DNA of 64,000 bases from Blastococcus sp. URHD0036 (GCF_000701365.1 NZ_JNIK01000005.1:141235-205234), one strand, 5' to 3'; shown: positions 16,212-24,223, counted from the first letter of the stretch. Translations and numbers: made by a program. The notes: generated from the sequence alone by a model not told the origin.

Positions 16212-16993
16212 CGGCGCAGCAGCACCACGATCGCCACGCAGCCCAGCACCACGATCGCCACCCGCAGGACCGTCGGGGGCAGCCGCCGGCCGAACTTCCC
16301 GCCGAGGTAGCCGCCGAACACCGAGCCGGCCGCGATCAAGCCGGCCGCGGCCCAGTCGACCCGGTCGCTGGCGACGACGATGTAGGCCAGTGCCGCGACC
16401 GCGTTGACCGCGGAGGTCAGCACGTTCTTGATCGCGTTCAGCCGCTGCAGGGGCTCGGGGAGCAGCAGGCCGAAGACGCCGATCTGCAGGATCCCCTGGC
16501 TGGCGGCGAAGTAGCCGCCGTAGGTGCCGGTGCCGTAGGCCCCGGCCAGCAGCGCGGCCCGCCGCCCGCCGCTCAGCCGCACCGGGCCGGTCTGCCCCGC
16601 GGCGGCGCGCCGGCGGGCGATGGACCGCTGCAGCCACGGCTGGGTGGCCACCAGGACGACGGCCAGCCCGACCAGCACCGGCACGATCGTCTCGAACGCC
16701 TCGGCCGGCAGGTGCAGGAGTAGGAAGGCGCCGGTCACCGCACCGAGCACGGAGGCCGGCAGGAGCAGCATCAGCAGCCGGCGCTGACCGGAGAGCTCAC
16801 GGCGGTAGCCGATGGCTCCGGCGACGTTGCCCGGCACCAGCCCGAGGCTGTTGGACACGCTCGCGGTCACCGGCGGCAGCCCGACGGCGAGCAGCACCGG
16901 GAACGTCACCAGGGTCCCCGAGCCGACGACGGCGTTGATCCCGCCGGCCGCCAGCCCCGCCGCGGCGACCGCGACCATCTCCCACGGCGTCAC
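16208..16993 (-). CDS. TauE/SafE-family permease (copy 1 of tandem pair)
   Basis: 261 residues, about eight membrane helices. GINAVVGSGTLVTFPVLLAV, then GLPPVTASVSNSLGLVPGNV, then GTYGGYFAASQGILQIGVFG are the two half-repeat signatures of sulfite exporter TauE/SafE proteins. It resembles the downstream copy in layout (NAIKNVLTSAVNAVAALAYI here, NAMKNAVLGVANAVAALGYV there), so the pair arose by duplication. GTG start. The substrate is not shown by context: no sulfur genes are near. Confidence 0.87.
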   Translation of the reverse strand: MTPWEMVAVAAAGLAAGGINAVVGSGTLVTFPVLLAVGLPPVTASVSNSLGLVPGNVAGAIGYRRELSGQRRLLMLLLPASVLGAVTGAFLLLHLPAEAFETIVPVLVGLAVVLVATQPWLQRSIARRRAAAGQTGPVRLSGGRRAALLAGAYGTGTYGGYFAASQGILQIGVFGLLLPEPLQRLNAIKNVLTSAVNAVAALAYIVVASDRVDWAAAGLIAAGSVFGGYLGGKFGRRLPPTVLRVAIVVLGCVAIVVLLRR

Positions 16994-17056
16994 CGGCTCA
17001 CGGTGTCACAGGCCGTTCGGGCAGCCGGGCACGCGGGGCCGACGTCCCCCCTGCCT

Positions 17057-17163
17057 TGCTCGTGCTCTGCCCAGCCCTGTGGGCAGAGCACGAGCAGGCC
17101 CGGCCACGTGCCCGACGGCCGCGTTCGTGCTCTGCCCCGTCCGGATGGGCAGAGCACGAGCGC
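17057..17163. repeat. Two tandem family-A palindromes
   Basis: Copy 1 (17057-17096) has perfect 17-bp arms TGCTCGTGCTCTGCCCA / complement and a GCCCTG loop. Copy 2 (17121-17163) has arms GCGTTCGTGCTCTGCCC / complement with one G-U-type mismatch and a 9-nt loop. They lie 36-142 nt past the DUF3516 helicase stop. The space between 16994 and 17198 holds nothing else I can see. Confidence 0.85.
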
Positions 17164-17198
17164 CCGGGAGGGGAACGGGCCGGTCGGTGGCAGTCGGG

Positions 17199-19763
17199 TC
17201 AGTCGCGGCGGCCGGCGTCGACGATCCGCAGGACCAGCGCGCCCTCCTCGTCGGAGGCGGCGAGGTCGACCTCGGCGTCGATGCCCCAGTCGTGGTTGCC
17301 GTCCGGGTCGTCGAGGATCTGCCGCACCTTCCAGACGCCGGGCGTCTCCTTGTCCCAGATGAGCAGCGCGGGGCCGCGGGCGTCGGCGCCGGTGCCGAGC
17401 TCGGCGTGCTCGGCGAAGTAGGCCTGCACGACCTCGCCCCAGCGGTCGGCGTCCCACCCGGAGCCGGCGTCGAGCTCGCCGAGGTCGTACCAGCGGCGCC
17501 GTCCCCACAGCTGCACGCGGTGGAACAGCGCGTTGCGGATCATCGCGGTGAACGCCCGCTCGTTGCCGGTGAGCGGCCGCGGCCGGGCCGGGACGGCGAC
17601 CGGCTGGTCCAGGGGCTGATCCGGATCGGTGAGCGACTCCCACTCGTCCAGCAGCGACGAGTCGACCTGGCGGACCAGCTCGCCCAGCCACTCCACGAGG
17701 TCGGTGACCTCCTCGGTGCGCGCGGCCGCCGGGACCCCCGACCGCAGCGCCTTGAACGCGTCGGAGAGGTACCGCAGCGCCGCGCCCTCCGACCGCGTGA
17801 GCCCGTAGGTGTTGACCAGCTCCCGGAAGGTCATCGCCCGCTCCCACATGTCGCGGACGACCGACTTCGGCGACAGGTGGGCGTCCCTGGCCCACGGGTT
17901 GGTCCGCGTGTAGACCTCGAACGCGTGCCCGAGCAGCTCCTCGAGCGGCTTGGGGTAGCTGATCTCCTCGAGCAGCTCCATCCGCTCGTCGTACTCGATG
18001 CCCTCGGCCTTCATCTGCGCGACGGCCTCGCCCTTGGCCTTGTTCAGCTGCGCGGCGAGGATCTGCCGGGGGTCGTCGAGGGTGGCCTCGATGACGCTGA
18101 CGACGTCGAGGGGATAGGTGTCGGACTCGGCGTCCAGCAGCTCGATCGCGGCGAGGGCGAAGGTCGACAGCGGCTGGTTGAGCGCGAAGTCCTCGGGCAG
18201 GTCGAGGGTGAGGTCGTAGCGACGTCCGTCCGGCTCGGGCTCGTCGAGCCGCTCGAGGACGCCGGCCTGCAGCAGCGACCGGGCGATGCCGACGGCCTCG
18301 CGGATCAGCCTGAGCTGCTTGGGGCGCGGCTCGTGGTTCTCCGTCAGCAGCCGGCGCATGGCGACGAACGGGTTCCCCGGCCGGTCGACCACGTCGAGGA
18401 CCATCGCCGTGGTCACCCGCATGTGGCTGCTCAGCTTCTCGGGTTCGCCCTCGACCAGCCGGGTCATCGTCGACTCGCTCCACGGCACCATGCCGTCGGG
18501 GACCTTCTTGCGCACCAGCTTGCGGCGTTTCTTCGGGTCGTCGGCGACCTTGGCGAACTGCTTGAGGTTCTCCACCTCGTGCTCGGGCGCCTGGACGACG
18601 ACCGTGCCTGCGGTGTCGTAGCCCGCGCGCCCGGCCCGGCCGGCGATCTGGTGGAACTCGCGGACCTGGAGCAGCCGGCTGCGGGTGCCGTCGTACTTGC
18701 TCAGCGCGGAGAAGACGACGGTGCGGATCGGCACGTTGATGCCGACGCCGAGGGTGTCGGTGCCGCAGATGACCTTGAGCAGCCCGGCCTGCGCGAGCTG
18801 CTCCACCAGCCGCCGGTACTTCGGCAGCATCCCCGCGTGGTGGACACCGATGCCGTGGCGGACCAGCCGGCTGAGGGTCGTGCCGAAGGCGGAGGAGAAG
18901 CGGAACCCGCCGATCATGTCGGCGATCGCGGCCTTCTCCTCCTTGGTGGCCACGTTCACGCTCATCAGCGCCTGCGCCCGCTCGAGCGCCGAGGCCTGGG
19001 TGAAGTGGACGACGTAGACCGGCGCCTGCTTGGTGTCCAGCAGCTCCTGGATGGTCTCGTGCATCGGCGTCGTCGCGTAGTAGTGGTGCAGCGGGACCGG
19101 TCGCTGGGCGCTGGCCACCAGGGCGGTGGGCCGGCCGGTGCGCCGGGAGAGGTCCTCGCGGAGGTCCGTCGTGTCGCCGAGGGTGGCGCTCATCAGCAGG
19201 AACTGCGCCTTCGGCAGCTCCAGCAGCGGCACCTGCCAGGCCCAGCCGCGGTCGGGGTCGCCGTAGAAGTGGAACTCGTCCATGACCACCAGGCCGACGT
19301 CGGCGTCGGCGCCCTCGCGCAGCGCGATGTTGGCGAGGATCTCGGCGGTGCAGGCGATGATCGGCGCGTCCCGGTTCACGGCCGCGTCGCCGGTGAGCAT
19401 GCCGACGTTGGCCGCGCCGAACACGCCGCAGAGCGCGAAGAACTTCTCGCTGACCAGGGCCTTGATCGGCGCCGTGTAGTAGCTGCGCCGGCCGCCGGCC
19501 AGCGCCGCGTACTGCGCGCCGGTCGCCACCAGGGACTTGCCCGACCCCGTGGGCGTGGAGAGGACGACGTTCGCGCCGCTGAGCAGCTCGATCAGCGCCT
19601 CCTCCTGCGCCGGGTAGAGCGTCGTCCCGCCGGCCTCGGCCCAGGCGGCGAAGGCGGTGAACAGCTCGTCGGCGTCGGCTCCGCGCGCCCGGAGCGAGGA
19701 GAGGTCGGCGGGGTCGTCGAGCAGGGGCGGGGCGGTGCTGCTGGGGGAGAGGGCCTCGGTCAT
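17199..19763 (-). CDS. DEAD/DEAH-box helicase with DUF3516 C-terminus
   Basis: 854 residues. SF2 helicase core in the first ~450: Walker A STPTGSGKSLVATG, motif II MDEFHFYGD, motif III LMSATLGDT, GTDTLGVGINVPIRTV, motif VI HQIAGRAGRAGYDTAGT. The rest matches the actinobacterial DUF3516 region (e.g. ALRYLSDAFKALRSGVP, RNALFHRVQLWGRRRWYDLG). Ski2-like appearance suggests an RNA or DNA unwinding role, not otherwise known. I chose the ATG for MTEALSPS; an upstream frame adds 23 unlikely residues. An OmpR-type binding array lies 65-141 bp upstream of this start, shared with the divergent small gene. Confidence 0.88.
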   Translation of the reverse strand: MTEALSPSSTAPPLLDDPADLSSLRARGADADELFTAFAAWAEAGGTTLYPAQEEALIELLSGANVVLSTPTGSGKSLVATGAQYAALAGGRRSYYTAPIKALVSEKFFALCGVFGAANVGMLTGDAAVNRDAPIIACTAEILANIALREGADADVGLVVMDEFHFYGDPDRGWAWQVPLLELPKAQFLLMSATLGDTTDLREDLSRRTGRPTALVASAQRPVPLHHYYATTPMHETIQELLDTKQAPVYVVHFTQASALERAQALMSVNVATKEEKAAIADMIGGFRFSSAFGTTLSRLVRHGIGVHHAGMLPKYRRLVEQLAQAGLLKVICGTDTLGVGINVPIRTVVFSALSKYDGTRSRLLQVREFHQIAGRAGRAGYDTAGTVVVQAPEHEVENLKQFAKVADDPKKRRKLVRKKVPDGMVPWSESTMTRLVEGEPEKLSSHMRVTTAMVLDVVDRPGNPFVAMRRLLTENHEPRPKQLRLIREAVGIARSLLQAGVLERLDEPEPDGRRYDLTLDLPEDFALNQPLSTFALAAIELLDAESDTYPLDVVSVIEATLDDPRQILAAQLNKAKGEAVAQMKAEGIEYDERMELLEEISYPKPLEELLGHAFEVYTRTNPWARDAHLSPKSVVRDMWERAMTFRELVNTYGLTRSEGAALRYLSDAFKALRSGVPAAARTEEVTDLVEWLGELVRQVDSSLLDEWESLTDPDQPLDQPVAVPARPRPLTGNERAFTAMIRNALFHRVQLWGRRRWYDLGELDAGSGWDADRWGEVVQAYFAEHAELGTGADARGPALLIWDKETPGVWKVRQILDDPDGNHDWGIDAEVDLAASDEEGALVLRIVDAGRRD

Positions 19764-19827
19764 CGTGGGGAACAGCGTGCCGGACGCGCCGTCCCTTCCC
19801 GCGCAGGCGCCCTCCCGGCCGCCTTCG

Positions 19828-19904
19828 GTCACGACTCGGTCACATCACCTCCCGAGATGTGTCAGGTGAACCGACTAAGGTCAGAAGGTGAACAACAGGT
19901 GAAC
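19828..19904. promoter_or_regulatory. Array of seven 11-bp-phased elements (PhoP/MtrA-like boxes)
   Basis: Read on the plus strand in 11-nt steps from 19828 the units are GTCACGACTCG, GTCACATCACC, TCCCGAGATGT, GTCAGGTGAAC, CGACTAAGGTC, AGAAGGTGAAC and AACAGGTGAAC. The first two repeat GTCAC (MtrA-like), and units 4, 6 and 7 end in GGTGAAC, whose complement GTTCACC is the core of the Streptomyces PHO-box repeat, also with 11-nt steps. A TAAGGT -10-like hexamer sits at 19876 with no -35 match, as expected for an activator-dependent promoter driving the small gene at 19921. Confidence 0.65.
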
Positions 19905-19920
19905 GAGAGGCGGACGCGAG

Positions 19921-20046
19921 ATGCGCGTTGAGGAACGACCGCTGGTCAGGTGGGTGCCCGTCGTCGACAAGGCGGGGCACCGGCACATGGAGATGCGCTG
20001 GGAGCTGCCGACGGCGGCCCAGCAGCAGGAGCACCGCGCGGCCTGA
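19921..20046 (+). CDS. 41-residue conserved-looking small protein
   Basis: MRVEERPLVRWVPVVDKAGH is followed by RHMEMRWELPTAAQQQEHRAA. It is soluble, basic-acidic mixed, with one aromatic-rich strand pair (VRWVPVVD ... MEMRWELP). A GAGAGGCGG ribosome-binding site precedes the ATG. The gene is flanked by an elaborate regulatory array and a perfect terminator, which together argue that it is real. I do not recognise a family with known function. Confidence 0.65.
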   Translation: MRVEERPLVRWVPVVDKAGHRHMEMRWELPTAAQQQEHRAA

Positions 20047-20063
20047 CGCGCGCAGCACGAACG

Positions 20064-20095
20064 GGAACCGGCCGGGCACCAGCCCGGCCGGTTCC
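20064..20095 (+). terminator. Hairpin terminator of the 41-residue gene
   Basis: Perfect 14-bp stem GGAACCGGCCGGGC / GCCCGGCCGGTTCC with an ACCA loop, starting 18 nt after the stop. There is no long U-tract, as is usual in actinobacteria. Confidence 0.8.
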
Positions 20096-20197
20096 GTGCT
20101 GTCCGGGGTAGTCCGGGAACGGCGCGGGTAGGCGCGTCGGCGAGGCAGCGGGGGAGCAGCTCCCCGCGCCGCACGCCGTACGCAGCAGGAGGAACCC

Positions 20198-21055
20198 GTG
20201 TCGTCACCGCGCCCCGACTCCCAGCCCGAGCAGCAGCAGACCCCGCCCGGGACCCTGGGCGAGATGGACCCGAAGCCCGACCACGGCGAGGAGAGCTACA
20301 CCGGCTCCGGGAAGCTCACCGGCAAGGCCGCCGTGATCACCGGCGGCGACAGCGGCATCGGTCGGGCGGTCGCGATCGCGTTCGCGCGCGAGGGCGCCGA
20401 CGTCCTCATCGCCTACCTCTCCGAGCACGAGGACGCGCAGGACACCGCGAAGTACGTGGAGCAGGCCGGGCGGAAGTGCGTGCTGGTGCCCGGCGACCTC
20501 GCCGACCGGGCGCACGCGAAGACGATCATCCCGAAGGCCGTCGAGGAGTTCGGCAAGGTCGACGTCCTGGTCAACAACGCGGCCTTCCAGATGACCCACG
20601 AGTCGCTGGAGGAGATCCCGGACGAGGAGTGGGACCACACGCTCGCCACGAACCTCACCGCGATGTTCGTGCTCTGCAAGGACGCGATCCCGCACATGCC
20701 CTCGGGCGGCTCGATCATCAACTCGTCGTCGGTCAACTCCGACATGCCGAGCCCGCAGCTGGCCCCGTACGCGATGACCAAGGCCGGCATCGCCAACTTC
20801 ACCGCGAGCCTGGCGCAGATGTACGCCGAGAAGGGCATCCGCGCCAACAGCGTCGCGCCGGGCCCGGTGTGGACGCCGCTGATCCCCTCGACCATGCCGC
20901 CGGAGAAGGTGGAGAGCTTCGGCCAGCAGGTGCCGCTCGGTCGCGCGGCCCAGCCCGCGGAGCTCGCGCCGGTGTACGTGCTGCTGGCCAGCGACGAGGC
21001 GTCCTACGTCTCCGGCGCGCGCGTCGCCGTCACCGGCGGCAACCCGATCCTCTGA
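20198..21055 (+). CDS. SDR oxidoreductase, general-stress type (YdaD/YhdF-like)
   Basis: 285 residues, classical short-chain dehydrogenase with a hydrophilic N-terminal extension (residues 1-40). Cofactor motif TGGDSGIGRAVA, NNAA motif (VLVNNAAFQM), catalytic Ser in SIINSSSVNS, and YAMTK as the YxxxK pair. The extension and the sequence around the active site match the glucose/ribitol-dehydrogenase-like stress proteins of Bacillus (GSP39). GTG start after a GCAGGAGGAACCC ribosome-binding site. A 20-bp hairpin follows the stop. Confidence 0.88.
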   Translation: MSSPRPDSQPEQQQTPPGTLGEMDPKPDHGEESYTGSGKLTGKAAVITGGDSGIGRAVAIAFAREGADVLIAYLSEHEDAQDTAKYVEQAGRKCVLVPGDLADRAHAKTIIPKAVEEFGKVDVLVNNAAFQMTHESLEEIPDEEWDHTLATNLTAMFVLCKDAIPHMPSGGSIINSSSVNSDMPSPQLAPYAMTKAGIANFTASLAQMYAEKGIRANSVAPGPVWTPLIPSTMPPEKVESFGQQVPLGRAAQPAELAPVYVLLASDEASYVSGARVAVTGGNPIL

Positions 21056-21061
21056 GGCTTT

Positions 21062-21104
21062 CCGGAGTGCCAGGAGCGAGGTTTCCTCGCTTCTGGCACT
21101 CCGG
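21062..21104. terminator. Bidirectional hairpin terminator (20-bp stem, 3-nt loop)
   Basis: Arms CCGGAGTGCCAGGAGCGAGG and the complementary strand with one G-U pair, loop TTT. It fills the gap between two convergent stops. It shares length, loop size and the GGAGTG...AGCG core with the hairpin at 38964. Confidence 0.85.
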
Positions 21105-22019
21105 TCAGTGCAGCGCGGCGGCGAGCCGGCGGATGTCGGACGGGCCGATCCGGCAGCAGCCCCCGACCAGCCGGGCGCCCGCGGCCACCCAGCTCGGGAC
21201 GGCGGCCGGGTCGACGCCGCCGGTACCGGTCCACCGCCGCGCCGTCGCGTCCCAGCCCTCGCCGCTGTTCGGGTAGACGACGACGGGCCGCCCGCTGGTC
21301 GCCGCCGCGGCCACCCCGGCCCGGACGTCCGCCGGGGCGGTGCAGTTGACGCCGACGGCGAGGACCACGTCGACGTCGGCTGCCATCGCGAAGACGTCCG
21401 CCGCGAGCTCGCCCCGCCGGGCCCGGGCCAGCCCGGCAGCGTCGCGCACGGTGGTGAGCGACAACCAGACCGGGACGCCGAGGTCCTCGGCCTCGATCAG
21501 CAGCGCCTCGGCCTCCGCCGCCGCCGGGATCGTCTCGAGCGCCAGGACGTCGGCCCCCGCCTCGGCCAGCGCCGCCATCCGCGGCCGGTGGAACTCCCGA
21601 AGCGCCCGGACGCCGACCTCGTCCACGTACGCGCCGGTGTACTCGGACCCGTCGGCCAGCGCCGCGCCGTAGGGGCCGACGGAGCCTGCCACCCATGCTT
21701 CCGGTGCGCCCTCACGGGCGAGCTCCACCGACCGGCGGATCAGCGCCAGCGCGCCGGCCCGGTCCAGCCCGAACGCCGTCGCGAAGCCCTCGACCGAGGC
21801 CTGGTAGCTCGCCGTCGTCACCACCTGGGCGCCGGCGGCAGCGAAGGCGGCGTGCGCCGCGACGACCGCCGCGGGGTCGTCGCGCAGCAGCCGCGCCGAC
21901 CACAGGGCCGAGGAGACGTCGTGCCCCTGCGCCTCGAGCTCGGTGGACAGGCCGCCGTCGAGGACGACGGGTCCGGCGGCGAGCGCGGCGGAGAGCGGCT
22001 GGGGAGGCACGGCACCCAT
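21105..22019 (-). CDS. mmuM: Homocysteine S-methyltransferase
   Basis: 304 residues. It transfers a methyl group from S-methylmethionine (or SAM) to homocysteine to give methionine. N-terminal VVLDGGLSTELEAQGHD, then TASYQASVEGF; the zinc ligands are in GVNCTAP and GGCCRIGP, all three Cys present. The ATG giving MGAVPPQP was chosen. It is divergent from the YidD gene with only 43 bp between starts. No methionine-cycle neighbours. Confidence 0.9.
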   Translation of the reverse strand: MGAVPPQPLSAALAAGPVVLDGGLSTELEAQGHDVSSALWSARLLRDDPAAVVAAHAAFAAAGAQVVTTASYQASVEGFATAFGLDRAGALALIRRSVELAREGAPEAWVAGSVGPYGAALADGSEYTGAYVDEVGVRALREFHRPRMAALAEAGADVLALETIPAAAEAEALLIEAEDLGVPVWLSLTTVRDAAGLARARRGELAADVFAMAADVDVVLAVGVNCTAPADVRAGVAAAATSGRPVVVYPNSGEGWDATARRWTGTGGVDPAAVPSWVAAGARLVGGCCRIGPSDIRRLAAALH

Positions 22020-22062
22020 CCTCCGCGCTGCGGACCCGCGGGGACCCTCTGACAATCGGTGC

Positions 22063-22581
22063 ATGGTCTTCATCTGGAGCAGCGGTGGCGGCCGGCGCCG
22101 GCGGGGCGGCTACGGGCCCGGGTGGGGCCGCGGGTACGGACCTCCGCCGCGTGGATACGGCGGTGGCTACGGGCGGGGCTACGGTCCGCCGCCCGGCTAC
22201 GGGTACGGGCGCGGCCGGAGCAACGACTCCTGCCTGCGCGACCTGCTGTTCCTGAACACCGGCTGCTGCCTGGCCAACGCCATCGGCTGCGGCATGGAGA
22301 TGGTCTACCTGGCCCCGACGACGGCGCGGCACGTCCACCGGGCGGGCGCGGGTCGTGGTCGGCTCGCCGACCGGCTGGTGGCTGCGGTCCGCGTCTACCA
22401 GCGCGAGGTGAGCCCGAAGCGGGCGCCGTGCTGCCAGTTCACGCCCTCCTGCTCGGCCTACGCGGTCGAGGCGCTGGAGACGCACGGGGCCGGGCGGGGC
22501 TCGTGGCTGACGCTGCGCCGGCTGGTCCGCTGCCGGCCGGGTGCCGCCGGGGGAGCAGACCCCGTGCCCGCCGCCGCCTGA
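22063..22581 (+). CDS. yidD: YidD family membrane-protein insertion factor with Gly/Tyr-rich N-terminus
   Basis: 172 residues. The C-terminal 70 are YidD: VRVYQREVSPKRAPCCQFTP, SCSAYAVEALETHG, LRRLVRCRPGAAGGADPVP. YidD helps YidC-dependent insertion of inner-membrane proteins. The first 60 residues are GGRRRRGGYGPGWGRGYG-type low complexity, followed by a Cys-containing hydrophobic stretch (LLFLNTGCCLANAIGCGMEM) before the YidD domain. Ordinary YidD is about 70-110 residues and sits between rnpA and yidC; here it is elsewhere and extended. Confidence 0.8.
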   Translation: MVFIWSSGGGRRRRGGYGPGWGRGYGPPPRGYGGGYGRGYGPPPGYGYGRGRSNDSCLRDLLFLNTGCCLANAIGCGMEMVYLAPTTARHVHRAGAGRGRLADRLVAAVRVYQREVSPKRAPCCQFTPSCSAYAVEALETHGAGRGSWLTLRRLVRCRPGAAGGADPVPAAA

Positions 22582-22614
22582 GAAGTCGGTTGCCTCCCCG
22601 GTGAGAATGTCCGG

Positions 22615-23055
22615 GTGCCCGCTTCCGACGACGCCGCCGGTGACCTCGCGGTCACCGGCTCCCTCGTCGTCCCCGCGGGCGATCTGCGCTGGCGGTTCTC
22701 CCGCTCGTCCGGGCCGGGCGGTCAGGGGGTCAACACCGCCGATTCCCGGGTGGAGCTGTCGGTCGTACCGCTCGAGCTGCCCGGGCTGACCGACCCCCAG
22801 CGGGCCCGGCTGGCCGAGCGGCTGGCCCCGCGGCTGGTCGACGGCGTGCTGACCGTCGTGGCGTCGGAGCACCGGCAGCAGCTGCGCAACCGGCAGGCCG
22901 CCCGGGAGCTCATGGCCGCCGTCCTCCGGGCCGCCCTCGCCCCGCCACCGCCGGCCCGCCGCCGCACCAAGCCGACCCGAGGTTCGCAGGAGCGGCGGAT
23001 CGCGGCCAAGAAGCAGCGCGGCGAGCTCAAGCGCCGCCGCAACACCTGGGACTGA
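22615..23055 (+). CDS. arfB: Alternative ribosome-rescue factor / peptidyl-tRNA hydrolase ArfB
   Basis: 146 residues. The GGQ catalytic motif is at residues 35-37 in RSSGPGGQGVNTADSRVEL, and the C-terminus is a basic tail (RRRTKPTRGSQERRIAAKKQ ... ELKRRRNTWD) that enters the mRNA channel of stalled ribosomes. The family hydrolyses peptidyl-tRNA on non-stop ribosomes. GTG start, 33 bp after yidD, so probably one transcript. Confidence 0.92.
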   Translation: MPASDDAAGDLAVTGSLVVPAGDLRWRFSRSSGPGGQGVNTADSRVELSVVPLELPGLTDPQRARLAERLAPRLVDGVLTVVASEHRQQLRNRQAARELMAAVLRAALAPPPPARRRTKPTRGSQERRIAAKKQRGELKRRRNTWD

Positions 23056-23071
23056 GAACGAGCCGTCGGCC

Positions 23072-23500
23072 TCACACCGAGGCCGGCGCGCTGACCGCCC
23101 CCTGGGTCTGCGTCAGCTGCGCGCGCAGCTGTGCGATCGGGAGGTAGGCGCGCAGCGCGGTGATGGAGCCGCCCGCGACGTCGTAGGCCATGGCGTACGG
23201 CGCCCGGACATCGCGGCCACTCGCGGGCAGGCCCTGCCACGTGCCCACCTGCCGACCGGCGAAGACGGCCTCGAGCAGGGCCACGCCGTCGCCGGTCACC
23301 AGGGAGACCAGTTCCGGGTGCGCCTCGAAGGAGCGGCTGTGCATCTCCACGATGAGGTCCCGCACCGCATCTCGCCCCCGGACCTGCTCTCCGGTCTCCA
23401 TGGTCGTCCAGACGACGTCCGGGGCGAACATCGCGGCGAAGTCCCGGCCGTTCAGCAGGGCGTCGAGGTACCGGTCCATGACCTCGCTGGTCTCGGTCAT
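23072..23500 (-). CDS. SnoaL-like (NTF2-fold) protein
   Basis: 142 residues: MDRYLDALLNGRDFAAMFAP, VVWTTMETGEQVRGRDAVRD and a strand-rich C-terminal half are typical of the SnoaL/NTF2-like fold used in small isomerases, cyclases and binding proteins. Probably the last gene of the ECF42-linked run (YciI, sigma, DUF1905, VOC, this one), 100 bp after the VOC gene. Substrate unknown. Convergent with arfB. Confidence 0.75.
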   Translation of the reverse strand: MTETSEVMDRYLDALLNGRDFAAMFAPDVVWTTMETGEQVRGRDAVRDLIVEMHSRSFEAHPELVSLVTGDGVALLEAVFAGRQVGTWQGLPASGRDVRAPYAMAYDVAGGSITALRAYLPIAQLRAQLTQTQGAVSAPASV

Positions 23501-23600
23501 CGCTCTCCCTCTCCATGAGGTTGCTCCGACCGCGACCACGGTCCTCCGGGCCGAGCTCGCCCGGCCAGGGACCTGCGCCCCTGCGGCGGACCCGCGGGGC

Positions 23601-23945
23601 TCAGCCCGTCTCGCCGGGCGGGCCGCCGAAGGAGACCTCGTTCCCGTCCGGGTCGCGGAAGGTCGCGTGCCGGACGCCGTTCTCGTACACCTCGCGCACG
23701 GCCGGCTCCAGCCCCCGCCGGACGATGGCCGCAAGCCGCTGTTCGAAGTCCTCGACGAACAGCGTCACCATCCCGCCGCCCGCGGTGGCCGGCCGGACGT
23801 CGACGTAGAGGTAGCCGTGCTCGCGGAGCTCCCACACGGCCTCGGTGTCGTTCGGGAAGAAGGCGGGCTCGGCCCCCAGCAGCTGGGTGAACCAGGCGAT
23901 CGAGCGCGCACGGTCGCGCACCGGGAGGCCGGCGAAGAGGTCCAT
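23601..23945 (-). CDS. VOC-superfamily (glyoxalase-like) protein
   Basis: 114 residues, one vicinal-oxygen-chelate module: MDLFAGLPVRDRARSIAWFT at the start and VRHATFRDPDGNEVSFGGP at the end, the pattern seen in glyoxalase/bleomycin-resistance-like proteins. It lies 2 bp past the DUF1905 gene, hence in the same operon as the ECF42 sigma factor. VOC proteins are frequent partners of ECF42 loci. Function unknown. Confidence 0.85.
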   Translation of the reverse strand: MDLFAGLPVRDRARSIAWFTQLLGAEPAFFPNDTEAVWELREHGYLYVDVRPATAGGGMVTLFVEDFEQRLAAIVRRGLEPAVREVYENGVRHATFRDPDGNEVSFGGPPGETG

Positions 23946-23947
23946 GG

Positions 23948-24223
23948 TCACGACCGCCGCGCCTGCAGGTGCACCGTCACCGTCTCCCCGGCCGCGCTCT
24001 TGCCGATCGCGGTGCAGATCGCGGCGCGCAGCGGCAGCCAGTGCGGACCCGTGCCCGACGGCATGAGCGTCGCCTCGAACGGGTGCCCGTCGGCCGTGCC
24101 GGTCACCTTGACCGCGCGCCGGGTGCCGAGCAGCTCCCCGGAGTCCGGCACGGTCAGGTACGTGGGATAAGCGCCGTCCTTCTCGATGGGCGCGGTGAAG
24201 GTGACGTCCAGAGGAGTGCTCAT
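23948..24223 (-). CDS. DUF1905 domain protein
   Basis: 91 residues with a single DUF1905 beta-barrel: [40 protein letters not shown] and [20 protein letters not shown]. No biochemical role is known. Its ATG overlaps the sigma-factor stop codon (ATGA), so translation is coupled to the ECF42 gene. Confidence 0.85.
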   Translation of the reverse strand: MSTPLDVTFTAPIEKDGAYPTYLTVPDSGELLGTRRAVKVTGTADGHPFEATLMPSGTGPHWLPLRAAICTAIGKSAAGETVTVHLQARRS

